Assembly: GCA_910585605.1 (NCBI GenBank)
Contig: CAJUFL010000020.1
Span: 18,638 to 61,206, forward strand
Length of the DNA stretch: 42,569 bases
Source of the DNA: an uncultured Lachnospiraceae bacterium
Lineage (GTDB): Bacteria; Bacillota; Clostridia; Lachnospirales; Lachnospiraceae
Direction of reading: 5' to 3'
Numbering within the stretch: the stretch's first letter is position 1; the number at the start of each line of letters is the position of its first letter. Both the position numbers and the translations under genes were made by a program. Positions 16,291 to 25,614 of this stretch are shown piece by piece. Under the pieces are notes generated by a model that was given only the letters and a program-made list of their open reading frames with translations, was not told the DNA's origin and did not search any database.

Positions 16291-19200
16291 ATGAGGAAGC
16301 GAAAGATATTAGTTACATTTGGACTTTTGGCATGTATGGCAGCGGGAACCGTATTTCATGGAATGACAGGTTTTGTACATGCTGAAGAAAGTACACTGGA
16401 GATGGTGGACCTTGCGGATGGTGTTACCTATGGGTGTAATGAACAGGGAATGCCACAGTTTGTTAATCTAAACGGGAATTCTGTTATTATTAAAGATGTT
16501 CCGGCAGAGGAAGGTGGGACAGTAAAATATCACAATATTTATATCGATAAAAATCGAAATGGAATTGTGGACGATGGGGAAGAGAAGGTGGTTTTGGATA
16601 AGGATATGGGAGGTTCGGATAATTCTGATGTTCCTGCTGGGATACCGATCTATGGTATTTATCAGGCAAGATCCACCACGCCAATCCGGATAACATTGGA
16701 GGGCAATGGTTACGGAACAGTTATTGGTGTGAATCGAGGGGAACTGGTGACAAGTGAAGGGACGGCAGTCTTTATGGATATTGATTGTGGCAGCATCGGC
16801 GAATGTTATGCTGCCAAGTCAAGTACGGTTACGGTATCGGGAACAGTAGAGAAAGCAATTGCTGTTCATATGGTGAATGGTAATATCAGTGCTCTTTATG
16901 GTGTGCAAGATTGTACGGTTATAACGGGGGAAAATGTAAATACAGGAATTGCTCTTGAAATGACGGGGGGAACAGTGAGCAGTTGTTATGTAGACCAATG
17001 CAGTGATGTGGCTATGGCATCTAACATTAAAATGGCATTGGATGTTGATATCCTGCAGGATGCAGCGGTTAGTAAAGAATTATATGCTGTTTCTGGCGAT
17101 GCAGGTTTAAATGCAGAAGCGACTGAGATTACGGGAGCGGTAGATATTAATATAGATGGTTCAGGGCGGCAGGTGAGTGGCAGTCTCTCTGTAAGTACTC
17201 TATATGCAGTTCGTAATAATATAACTATAGATGGTTCTTTAACAGTGATGGCAGATAATATGTCATCAGGTCCTGTTTTTATAGCACAGAATAATGTAAT
17301 AATTACAGAGGATATGTCTGCTGTTTTAGGGGAGAATGCCAGTATTTATCAATTCTATGTTTTAGAAAATGCTTCTGTAGACAAGGATGTAACCGTGCAG
17401 ATGTGTGGAAGTCAGTATAGTAGTATGCCAAATCAAGCTCATATCGTGAGATCAAAGGCAGCTTCAAAGAATTATACGATTGGCGGGGATCTGACCGTAA
17501 TTCAGATGACCGGACATTGGAAACAGCTGTTTTGTGTTGAGGAAAATACCAATGTGAATGGAGATGTAACGGTTTCTATTGAAGGGGGAAGTTTAGAGAG
17601 TCTGACTGGGATGCAGGATGCAACTGTTGGTGGAGATTTCAGATTAACAACCGGAGAAACGGTAGAGTTTACTGGTAAGGGATATGTCTATGGCTGTCAG
17701 GGAACGGTAAGTGGGGATTATGAGTTTACCATAAACAATGCAAATACTATGGCTCAAAATTATACGTATCTTTATCCATTTAATTATGGTGAAAGTGAAA
17801 TTGGCGGGGATGTAATCATTACAGAGGTAGGTGGTTATTATGATCAGCTCAATTATAATGGTGGATCTTCAAAGATAAAGGTTGCCGGTGATTATACACT
17901 TACCATAAAAGGTGTAAGAGAACATGATAAATTATATGGTATTCATAATATAGAAGTAGAAGGGGATGTCAGCATAACATTACAGGAGGCGGATGCCTCA
18001 TTCAATAGCTATGGGTGGACTTATATGGTAAAAGATTCAATCTGTAAAAAGAATGTGAATATCACAACAAAAGATAATCAGTTTACATCCTTTGAAGGGG
18101 TATCGAATGCGGAGGTAACAGGAAATGTGACTCTGCGGTGCAGTGGCGATACTGCATCCGTATCAAGCGGTGGATCCTTTTACGGATTGAAAATGGGGAA
18201 GGCAGAAGGAAGTGTAACAGCAGAGATAACGGATTGTCAATACAAGTATTTTTATGGTCTCTATACTGTGAGTGAGATTGGCGGAGCTGTAGATATGCGT
18301 ATAAACGGTGGAAATTATATCAGCAAGATTGAACCATGTTATGAATCGAATGCCAAAGATAATATAACGTTGGTGGTAGACGGAGCGGTTCTTGGTAAGG
18401 ATGGGAATACGATAAATCTTACGAATCCGGCAGCGAAAGATACATATGTGGTTTTTGATGTAAAAGATACCTGTACAGTAAATGGAAATTATTATGTAGA
18501 GAATAAACCTACTGTTTCTCCGAATAAAGGTGGCAATATGCTTGCGATTGGAGGGGATTACTATTTTACAGGTTTTTATCCGATTACGGAAAATGTAGCA
18601 GCTGGAAGTATCTATTTAAGCAAAGGTGCGATTATGAAGATTCCAGAAGGAATCACCATCTCTGTAGAAGACAGTGGGATGATTTATGCACAAGACGGAA
18701 CCCAGTTTTTAATAGAGGGGACATTGAGAGGTGCAGTCTGTCAGGATAATGGCTATAAGGTTAGTTCATACTATGTAAATGGAGGAGAACTGGACACGCC
18801 CACGGATAATATCAGTTACCTATATTATCCGATTACGCTGGATTATTTGGAAGAAATGGGTACAGTAACAGCAGGTGGAAATGTAAATGGGACGTCTTTG
18901 TGTCCGGAGCTTTTATTTGGCAGGGTGGGAAATCCTATGTCCGTTACCTGCAAAGCAAAGAAAGGTTATGAATCAACCAGTGTGGAAATAAAGAAATTAA
19001 CAGGTGAGAGTCTGAGTGACATAACAGAGGATGAGACCACGGCGGGTAAATACAGTTTTACAATGCCAAAAGAGCCAGTTAACATCAATGCTGCCTTTGC
19101 TGCGACACAGATTACACTGGATAAAACGGAATTAGGCTTGGAAGCAGAATTTAATGTAGCTACGACTGCAGAAAGTCCGCTGTATGATATGGCAAATATT

Positions 19201-21030
19201 GAAATCATTAATGATGCAGAAGAAGGAACGGTATCCTATGAGGTAGATGAAGAATATGGATTACCAACGGGACTCAGACTAAAAAATGGAAAAATATATG
19301 GAACGCCAGCGAGAGTGTACGAGGACGGTAAAACAACCATCATCCACATAACAGGTAAGAATGGAACGAAAGCAGATCTTACACTGAATATCGTGGTACA
19401 ACAGGGAGAATTAGAGTTGGTTAAGGTGGAGGTGCCGATTGACGGTTTGCCAGTAGAATTAGCTGCTGAGTATGGAAATATATTGTCAGAAATAGAGCTT
19501 CCATATAACAAGAACGGAGTGTGGTATCTTGGCGGGGAGGAGATTGAAAATCCGACCGTTTCGGCTGAAGACCTGCCGGATGGGGCTTTTGTATGGGAAG
19601 ACGCAGATATTGTAGTTGATGCATTAGAGGGTGAGGAAGCAGTTTATTTTGTCATCTATGTGCCGGAAGATCCTGACTGCTATGAGATTATGCCAGCACA
19701 GTTACAAGTTTCCGTTAAGGTTATCCATATACACAGATATGGTGATATATGGAAGACGGATGCAGATAAGCACTGGAAGGAATGCGGATGTGGAGAAAAG
19801 GCAGAAGAAGCAGCCCATACATGGGATGCAGGAGTTGTGACCAAACAGCCGACAGCCACAGAAGCAGGAGAGAGAACGCTGACCTGTACTGTATGTGAAG
19901 CAACAAAGATTGTGGAAGAGCCTGCGATAGGAGAGAACCCGCATGAACATACGTATTCAGATACATGGAAGACGGATGCAGATAAGCACTGGAAGGAATG
20001 TGAATGTGGAGAGAAAGCGGAAGAAGCTGCTCATATATGGGATGCAGGAGTTGTGACCAAACAGCCGACAGCTACAGAAGCAGGGGAGAGAACCCTAACG
20101 TGTACAGTATGCGGGATGAAAAAGGTTGTATCGGAGCCGGCAACAGGAGAGAACCCACATGAACACACATACTTAAATACATGGAAGACGGATGCAGATA
20201 AGCACTGGAAGGAATGTGAATGTGGGGAAAAAGCAGAAGAAGCTGTTCATACATGGGATGCCGGAGTTGTAATAAAACAGCCGACAGCCACCGAGAAAGG
20301 TGAAAAAATCATAACCTGTACGGTATGTAAGAAGATAAAAACTGAAATGATTGCCGCACTGGGTGGAAGTGGAAATCCGGGAGGAACTACCCCAGGCGGA
20401 AATGAGAATTCGGGAGAAAATACCAATATTCCGGCAGCGGGAACGATTTTAAATGACAGTGTTACAAAGGCAAAGTATAAGGTGACAGGAACCGAAGAAG
20501 GTTCCAGAACAGTAATGTATATGGCGACTACCGATAAAGCAGCAGCCACAGTGAACATTCCGGCTATTGTGATAATAGATAATATCAGTTATGATGTGAC
20601 TGCGATTGCTGACAATGCATTTAAAAATAATAAGAAGCTGAAAAAGGTTGTGATTTCTTCCAAGATTCTGACCATCGGCAATGCGGCTTTCTCAGGATGT
20701 AAGAAGCTGGCGACTGTAACCATGGGTGCCAATGTTACAACGATTGGTAAGAATGCTTTTTACAATTGTATAGCACTTAAAAAGATTGTAATTCCAAAGA
20801 CTGTGATAAAAATCGGAAATAAGGCATTCTATGGATGTAAAAAGCTGCTGAATATTACAATAAAAACAACAAAGCTGACAACAAAGAATGTGGGAAGTAA
20901 AGCATTTACAAAAGCAGGAAGCAGCAACTATAAGAAAATGGTTGTGAAGGTTCCGAAGAGTAAGCTAAAGGCATACAAGAAGACGTTGAAAAAACGGGGA
21001 GTTAATTCCAAGGCAAAAATAAAGAAATAG
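16291..21030 (+). CDS. Large exported surface protein with BspA-like LRR C-terminus
   Basis: A 1579-aa secreted protein with a signal peptide cleaving near VHAEE (about 31-34). Residues about 35-850 are beta-rich, with irregular repeats of the type 'GDVTVxIxGG', suggesting a long beta-helix or solenoid. Then come a repeat-like domain (about 860-950), an Ig/putative-PIG-like domain (about 960-1050) and three 72-aa repeats containing WKTDADKHWKEC and CTVC (about 1150-1365), whose paired Cys and His suggest metal or disulfide sites. A Gly/Asn/Thr-rich linker precedes a BspA-type LRR_5 domain (about 1430-1579). There is no LPXTG motif, so retention is by other means. Probably adhesin-like; its ligand is unknown. 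The ribosome site is GGAGG. Confidence 0.85.
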   Translation: MRKRKILVTFGLLACMAAGTVFHGMTGFVHAEESTLEMVDLADGVTYGCNEQGMPQFVNLNGNSVIIKDVPAEEGGTVKYHNIYIDKNRNGIVDDGEEKVVLDKDMGGSDNSDVPAGIPIYGIYQARSTTPIRITLEGNGYGTVIGVNRGELVTSEGTAVFMDIDCGSIGECYAAKSSTVTVSGTVEKAIAVHMVNGNISALYGVQDCTVITGENVNTGIALEMTGGTVSSCYVDQCSDVAMASNIKMALDVDILQDAAVSKELYAVSGDAGLNAEATEITGAVDINIDGSGRQVSGSLSVSTLYAVRNNITIDGSLTVMADNMSSGPVFIAQNNVIITEDMSAVLGENASIYQFYVLENASVDKDVTVQMCGSQYSSMPNQAHIVRSKAASKNYTIGGDLTVIQMTGHWKQLFCVEENTNVNGDVTVSIEGGSLESLTGMQDATVGGDFRLTTGETVEFTGKGYVYGCQGTVSGDYEFTINNANTMAQNYTYLYPFNYGESEIGGDVIITEVGGYYDQLNYNGGSSKIKVAGDYTLTIKGVREHDKLYGIHNIEVEGDVSITLQEADASFNSYGWTYMVKDSICKKNVNITTKDNQFTSFEGVSNAEVTGNVTLRCSGDTASVSSGGSFYGLKMGKAEGSVTAEITDCQYKYFYGLYTVSEIGGAVDMRINGGNYISKIEPCYESNAKDNITLVVDGAVLGKDGNTINLTNPAAKDTYVVFDVKDTCTVNGNYYVENKPTVSPNKGGNMLAIGGDYYFTGFYPITENVAAGSIYLSKGAIMKIPEGITISVEDSGMIYAQDGTQFLIEGTLRGAVCQDNGYKVSSYYVNGGELDTPTDNISYLYYPITLDYLEEMGTVTAGGNVNGTSLCPELLFGRVGNPMSVTCKAKKGYESTSVEIKKLTGESLSDITEDETTAGKYSFTMPKEPVNINAAFAATQITLDKTELGLEAEFNVATTAESPLYDMANIEIINDAEEGTVSYEVDEEYGLPTGLRLKNGKIYGTPARVYEDGKTTIIHITGKNGTKADLTLNIVVQQGELELVKVEVPIDGLPVELAAEYGNILSEIELPYNKNGVWYLGGEEIENPTVSAEDLPDGAFVWEDADIVVDALEGEEAVYFVIYVPEDPDCYEIMPAQLQVSVKVIHIHRYGDIWKTDADKHWKECGCGEKAEEAAHTWDAGVVTKQPTATEAGERTLTCTVCEATKIVEEPAIGENPHEHTYSDTWKTDADKHWKECECGEKAEEAAHIWDAGVVTKQPTATEAGERTLTCTVCGMKKVVSEPATGENPHEHTYLNTWKTDADKHWKECECGEKAEEAVHTWDAGVVIKQPTATEKGEKIITCTVCKKIKTEMIAALGGSGNPGGTTPGGNENSGENTNIPAAGTILNDSVTKAKYKVTGTEEGSRTVMYMATTDKAAATVNIPAIVIIDNISYDVTAIADNAFKNNKKLKKVVISSKILTIGNAAFSGCKKLATVTMGANVTTIGKNAFYNCIALKKIVIPKTVIKIGNKAFYGCKKLLNITIKTTKLTTKNVGSKAFTKAGSSNYKKMVVKVPKSKLKAYKKTLKKRGVNSKAKIKK
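19750..20380 (+). repeat. Three in-frame 216-bp repeats
   Basis: The unit beginning TGGAAGACGGATGCAGAT occurs at 19750, 19966 and 20182, exactly 216 bp (72 codons) apart. Units diverge mainly towards their ends, and the third is the most changed. It encodes the HWKEC/CTVC modules of the surface protein. Confidence 0.9.
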
Positions 21031-21043
21031 TGTTATAATGATG

Positions 21044-21085
21044 GGGCTGTTGCATTAAGGTTAATTTTTCATTTTGTGACAGCCC
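21044..21085 (+). terminator. Hairpin after the large surface protein
   Basis: GGGCTGT (21044-21050) pairs with ACAGCCC (21079-21085). The 28-nt loop is long and no T-run follows, so as an intrinsic terminator it is weak. Confidence 0.4.
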
Positions 21086-21161
21086 TATCTGCGTTCCGGT
21101 ATAGTGTCTTGCATGAAGGTACATAATGGAAATGATGGGAGGGCAAAACTGATGGAAGGGA

Positions 21162-22088
21162 ATGGTGAGGATTATGTTGAAACTAGGTTGTCATGTGGGC
21201 ATGAGCGGAAAGGAAATGATGTTAGGCTCCGTGAAGGATGCAGTCCGTTTTGGGGCGAATACATTTATGTTATACACGGGTGCACCGCAAAACACCAAGA
21301 GAAAGGATATTTCGGAACTGAGAATTAAAGAAGCACAGGAATTGATGAAAAAGCATGGAATTGAAGAATTTGTGGTGCACGCACCATATATCATCAATCT
21401 TGCTAACAGCGTGAAGGCAGAGACCTTTGAGATTGCTGTGGAATTTCTGGAATTGGAGCTTGCAAGAACAAAAGCAATGGGTTCTGCAACATTGGTGCTG
21501 CATCCGGGTTCCCATGTAGGGGAAGGTGTAAAAGCAGGAGTAGAGCAGATTGCAAAGGGGATTAATGAAGTTCTCACAAGGGATACAAAAGTGTATATTG
21601 CATTAGAGACCATGGCAGGAAAGGGAAGTGAGATTGGAAGGAGTTTTGAAGAACTTGCCATGATTTATGATAAGGTGCTCTATAATGACAAGCTTCGTGT
21701 ATGCTTTGATACCTGCCATACCAGTGATGCAGGCTGTGATATTATCCATGATTTTGATGGCGTAATGGAACGGTTCGACAGACTGATTGGTAAAGAACAG
21801 ATAGCAGTTTTTCATATGAATGACAGTAAAAATATACCGGGAGCGGCAAAGGACAGGCATGAGAATTTTGGATTTGGAAAGATTGGTTTTGATGCTTTGA
21901 TGTATATTATGACTCATAAAGATTTTACGGAAATTCCGAAAATTTTAGAGACACCATATATCCCGGACCCGGAGAATCCGAAGAAATCCTATGAGCCGTA
22001 TAAACATGAAATTGCCATGATACGTGAAGGTGTGTTTCATCCAGCTATGAGAGAGGATGTTGTGGCAGAGGCAAAGCATACTGTATGA
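21162..22088 (+). CDS. nfo: Endonuclease IV
   Basis: A 308-aa (or 304-aa) TIM-barrel AP endonuclease that incises 5' of abasic sites with a three-zinc centre. The zinc-ligand motifs run in order: VVHAPYIIN, VLHPGSHVG, ALETMAGKG, CFDTCHTSDAG, FHMNDSK with RHENFGFGKIG, and ILETPYIP. Two in-frame starts compete: ATG 21162 after GGAAGGG, and ATG 21174 after GTGAGG. Family N-termini usually begin near the second (MLKLGCHVG). It seems to be transcribed alone, downstream of the large surface protein. It complements the exonuclease III at 15179. Confidence 0.95.
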   Translation: MVRIMLKLGCHVGMSGKEMMLGSVKDAVRFGANTFMLYTGAPQNTKRKDISELRIKEAQELMKKHGIEEFVVHAPYIINLANSVKAETFEIAVEFLELELARTKAMGSATLVLHPGSHVGEGVKAGVEQIAKGINEVLTRDTKVYIALETMAGKGSEIGRSFEELAMIYDKVLYNDKLRVCFDTCHTSDAGCDIIHDFDGVMERFDRLIGKEQIAVFHMNDSKNIPGAAKDRHENFGFGKIGFDALMYIMTHKDFTEIPKILETPYIPDPENPKKSYEPYKHEIAMIREGVFHPAMREDVVAEAKHTV

Positions 22089-22104
22089 TGAAGGATAGGC
22101 AATT

Positions 22105-22642
22105 ATGCTGATATGTATATTTGTATTAAGTGGCTGCGGCTTTGAAGACAAGGAAGATTTTTTGTCATCTGTAAAAATACAGGAAACGGATCTGACAGAG
22201 GTCAGATATTCCAAATCCTTCGGTTGATGGGAATAATAAATTGATACTCAGTTACTGGTGCAATTCGGCTGCTTCCCATAGCTGGGCAGAATTTAAATTT
22301 CAGGATGATACATACGTTTTGTATAGAGAACTGTGCGCATGCGAAGAAGGGAGTTCGGATGATTTTGTTACAGTTTTGACAGTAAATGGTGAAGAAATGG
22401 TCAGAAGTGATGAATGTTCAGAGGAAGAAATGGAATACCTTTTATATAATGAAAACAGCGAGTGGAGAATGAGCCGGTGGTACAACGGGTTGACAACAGA
22501 CTATAGCCTTTATGATGAACCATAGAAAAACGAAGAACAATCTCAGGAAAAGTTGCAAAAACAGGCAAATGATACCGAAAAAAGTGCGATTGATACTGAA
22601 ATACTTTTCAGAGATTTCCTTTTTGCCTATTATGGTATATAA
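22105..22642 (+). pseudogene. Broken lipoprotein gene
   Basis: An ATG at 22105 opens a frame with a lipobox (VLSGC) that ends after 40 codons at a TGA (22225). A second frame, shifted by one base, is open across the same point, reads SVDGNNKLILSYWC and runs to a TAG at 22523. The same frame continues without a stop for 38 more codons of protein-like, Gln/Lys-rich text to TAA at 22640. The simplest reading is one lipoprotein gene of about 180 codons with a frameshift near 22215-22225 and an in-frame stop. A sequencing error could explain one lesion but hardly both. The family is unknown. Confidence 0.65.
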
Positions 22643-22693
22643 AAATAAAATATTAATATAGGTGTGGCAGATAATTATGAAGGAGGAAGTCTT

Positions 22694-25210
22694 ATGATAC
22701 GAAAGAAAAGGAAAGGGTTGTCATTTTTTATGGCTATGGTTATGCTGCTCTCTTTTTTCACTATGACGGTCAGGGCAGAATATCATGCTAATCGGACAGC
22801 AGAGGGAGGCTCTGAAGGAAGTGCAAGTGCAGCAGAATTACAAATAGGTGACTATGTACAAATGGGTTCCTACTATGATGAGCCAATATTATGGCGGTGT
22901 GTGGATATTGATGAAAACGGACCGCTTATGCTGTCAGATAGAATTTTGTGCTTAAAACCTTGGGATGCACCCGGTAGCAATGTGTCGGGTTCCCATGGCA
23001 GATATCAGGGTAGAGAACAGGTTGGGTCCAATTATTGGAAGGACAGCAATATCCGTTTGTGGCTTAATTCTGATGCGGCGGCAGGCGATATCGTGTGGTC
23101 TTGTGGTAATCCGCCGAGTGCAGAGAACGTTCCATATAATGCATATGCTGATGAGGCAGGGTTCTTAAATGCATTCACTGATTTGGAAAAAGGAGTGATA
23201 AAATCTGTTATGCAGAAATCACTGTTGGCTTATGCTGACAAGGATATTGCAGGTGCAAAAGGTAGTGAATTACATAAATACAATGATACTATTTATTCTG
23301 TAAGTGATGGTAAGCTGGTATATGAAAGTATACTGGAGAATTATGATGAGGCGTATTTTGAAGAGGTAGAGGACAGAGTATTCCTGCTGGATGTATGGCA
23401 GATACAAAATGTATTTAATCATACCCCTCAATTAGGACTTTGGTATCATATTGGAACGCTTACTGAAAAAGCTGTAGCAAACAGCGACTATAAAGATTCC
23501 CTGATTCAAGCGGGCAGTGACTGGTATAACTGGCTGCGTTCACCTTATGTAAATGATGAGGGCAATCAGGGTTCTGTCCGACATGTGTCCAGAAACGGTC
23601 AAATTGGATGCAGTGTTATCGATGCAGAAAGTATAGGAGTCCGCCCCGCTTTTTATATTAAAGAAGATACCGTGTTCCCAACAGGTGACGGGGCTGCTGA
23701 TACCCCCTATCTGCTAATGGGCGAAATTTCCCATACACACACGCTGACACATTATGATGGCGTAGCAGCGACCTGTACAGAGTCTGGCACAGGAGAATAT
23801 TGGAAATGTGAGGGAACAGAGAGCTGTGGAAAGATGTTCGGTGATGAAAACGGTACGATGGAAATTACAAATGTTCCGGCAGGAGAGGAGGCAAAAGGCC
23901 ACAGCTATGGTAAGTGGGAGATAACTATTTCTCCGACACTGGAAGCAAAAGGGGAAGCAGTGCGTGTCTGTCAAAATGATGAAACCCATAAGGAAGTAAA
24001 GGAGCTTCCCATGCTGACGGATACAGATGTGTGGACACCGGGTGAGCGGAAAGAGCCAACCGAGACTGAGACCGGCTCACAGCAATACACATCGGAATTT
24101 GGCACGGTAACGGTCATTATTCCTGCAATCGGTCATATACATAAGTTGATACATCATGATAGTGTAGCAGCGACCTGTACAGAGTCTGGCACAGGAGAAT
24201 ATTGGAAATGTGAGGGAACAGAGAGCTGTGGAAAGATGTTCGGTGATGAAAACGGTACGATGGAAATTACAAATGTTCCGGCAGGAGAGGAGGCAAAAGG
24301 CCACAGCTATGGTAAGTGGGAGATAACTATTTCTCCGACACTGGAAGCAAAAGGGGAAGCAGTGCGTGTCTGTCAAAATGATGAAACCCATAAGGAAGTA
24401 AAGGAGCTTCCCATGCTGACGGATACAGATGTGTGGACACCGGGTGAGCGGAAAGAGCCAACCGAGACTGAGACCGGCTCACAGCAATACACATCGGAAT
24501 TTGGCACGGTAACGGTCATCATTCCTGTAACAGGCTGTGTACATCCTTTACCACCGGAAGTTGAAGAAGAGAAACCGGATAAAGAAAATAGAACAGAGAA
24601 AGAGCAGCAGGAACAGAGGGAATTGGCATTAAATGCCAAACTGAAAGTAAGTCAGACTGGCAGAAAAATTAATATATCATGGGGAAGATTGTCTGATGCT
24701 GACGGCTATCATGTATATGTGCAGTATTGTGGCATGAAATTCAATGATAAATCACTCAATCAGGTAATAGGAGGAAACAATACAAGCATTACTGTAAAAA
24801 AGGTAAATGGAAAGAAACTGGACCTTAAGAAGAATTATAAGATTTATGTAGAAGCGTATAATCTGTCAGACGGAAAAAAGAAAATACTGGGGAAATCCAT
24901 CACTGCCCACATTGTTGGGAAGAACAATAAAAAATACACGAATGTCAAAAAAATCAGGGTGAAGAAAAATTCTTATACACTGAAACAGGGCGGTACGATA
25001 ATGATACAGGCAAAGGTTGTATTGGTAAGCAGGGGTAAAAAACAGCTTTCTAATGCTCATGCCAGACAGTTCCGTTATGCCAGCAGTGATAAAAAAATTG
25101 CAACAGTATCAAAAAACGGCAAGATTAAGGCAGTAGGAAAAGGCACCTGCATTGTCTATATCTATGCCAGAAACGGATATGCCAAAGCGATAAAAATAAC
25201 GGTAAAATAG
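22694..25210 (+). CDS. Exported surface protein with duplicated module, FnIII and Big2 domains
   Basis: About 838 aa. ATG 22694 is chosen for AGGAGG at 7 nt and because a Lys/Arg-rich signal peptide (MIRKKRKG, then a hydrophobic stretch to TVRAE) follows. Residues about 45-340 resemble the DUF6273-type domain (GSYYDEPILWRCVD, DSNIRLWLNS). Two nearly identical 134-aa modules follow (about 350-615), each with CTESGTGEYWKCEG and paired Cys. Then come a FnIII-like domain (about 645-740) and a Big2 Ig-like domain (about 755-838, YASSDKKIATVSKNGKIKA, ending ITVK). There is no LPXTG or membrane anchor. It is probably secreted or loosely wall-attached; function unknown. Confidence 0.83.
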   Translation: MIRKKRKGLSFFMAMVMLLSFFTMTVRAEYHANRTAEGGSEGSASAAELQIGDYVQMGSYYDEPILWRCVDIDENGPLMLSDRILCLKPWDAPGSNVSGSHGRYQGREQVGSNYWKDSNIRLWLNSDAAAGDIVWSCGNPPSAENVPYNAYADEAGFLNAFTDLEKGVIKSVMQKSLLAYADKDIAGAKGSELHKYNDTIYSVSDGKLVYESILENYDEAYFEEVEDRVFLLDVWQIQNVFNHTPQLGLWYHIGTLTEKAVANSDYKDSLIQAGSDWYNWLRSPYVNDEGNQGSVRHVSRNGQIGCSVIDAESIGVRPAFYIKEDTVFPTGDGAADTPYLLMGEISHTHTLTHYDGVAATCTESGTGEYWKCEGTESCGKMFGDENGTMEITNVPAGEEAKGHSYGKWEITISPTLEAKGEAVRVCQNDETHKEVKELPMLTDTDVWTPGERKEPTETETGSQQYTSEFGTVTVIIPAIGHIHKLIHHDSVAATCTESGTGEYWKCEGTESCGKMFGDENGTMEITNVPAGEEAKGHSYGKWEITISPTLEAKGEAVRVCQNDETHKEVKELPMLTDTDVWTPGERKEPTETETGSQQYTSEFGTVTVIIPVTGCVHPLPPEVEEEKPDKENRTEKEQQEQRELALNAKLKVSQTGRKINISWGRLSDADGYHVYVQYCGMKFNDKSLNQVIGGNNTSITVKKVNGKKLDLKKNYKIYVEAYNLSDGKKKILGKSITAHIVGKNNKKYTNVKKIRVKKNSYTLKQGGTIMIQAKVVLVSRGKKQLSNAHARQFRYASSDKKIATVSKNGKIKAVGKGTCIVYIYARNGYAKAIKITVK
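23762..24519 (+). repeat. In-frame tandem duplication, 402-bp period
   Basis: 23762-24117 and 24164-24519 are identical over about 356 nt as far as I can read, including synonymous sites, and lie 402 bp (134 codons) apart. The short joining segments differ. Such identity points to a recent duplication or ongoing gene conversion. Confidence 0.88.
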
Positions 25211-25226
25211 AATATATAGGGAAGTG

Positions 25227-25264
25227 GCACATTTACTTAGAGATAGTAAGTGTGCTGTTTTTGT
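25227..25264 (+). terminator. Terminator of the FnIII/Big2 protein gene
   Basis: GCACATTTACT (25227-25237) pairs with AGTAAGTGTGC (25245-25255) with one G-U, followed by TGTTTTTG. It begins 16 bp after the stop codon. Confidence 0.85.
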
Positions 25265-25354
25265 GTCATTTATTTTATATTGAGAAATGGGGCGCAATAG
25301 TAAATATTATAGAAGATGTTATTAGATTTAAGAAAGTCTTAAGATAAAATTGGC

Positions 25355-25400
25355 TTTTTCATCTTGCAAGATGAAAAACACTGTTGTATTATTACAACAG
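25355..25400. promoter_or_regulatory. Two adjacent palindromes upstream of the ABC exporter operon
   Basis: A perfect 24-bp palindrome (25355-25378, centred on TTGCAA) is followed two bases later by an 8-bp stem with a 4-nt loop (25381-25400, CTGTTGTA/TACAACAG). They lie in the 404-bp gap 25211-25614, about 150 bp before the likely promoter. They could be operators for a regulator encoded elsewhere, or a second terminator for leftward and rightward transcripts. Confidence 0.45.
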
Positions 25401-25551
25401 TACAAAGAGCCTTAACAGTAATTTATTTTTACGGACAATGAACCAGGTAGACATAATATTCTGTCCTTTAGGGTGGTATTAATTTAATGCCTCGTTGTTT
25501 GTGATAGGATTTTGGTTTATATGATATATGTTGAAGGCTTGTTTTGATAGT

Positions 25552-25579
25552 TTGATGATTGTAGATAAGTTTACATAAT
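25552..25579 (+). promoter_or_regulatory. Possible promoter of the ABC exporter operon
   Basis: TTGATG (25552-25557), 16 bp and CATAAT (25574-25579) lie 35 bp before the ATPase start. The match is moderate. Confidence 0.45.
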
Positions 25580-25614
25580 GTAGGAAAGAGGAAGGGAGAA
25601 TCAAAGAGGAGTAT

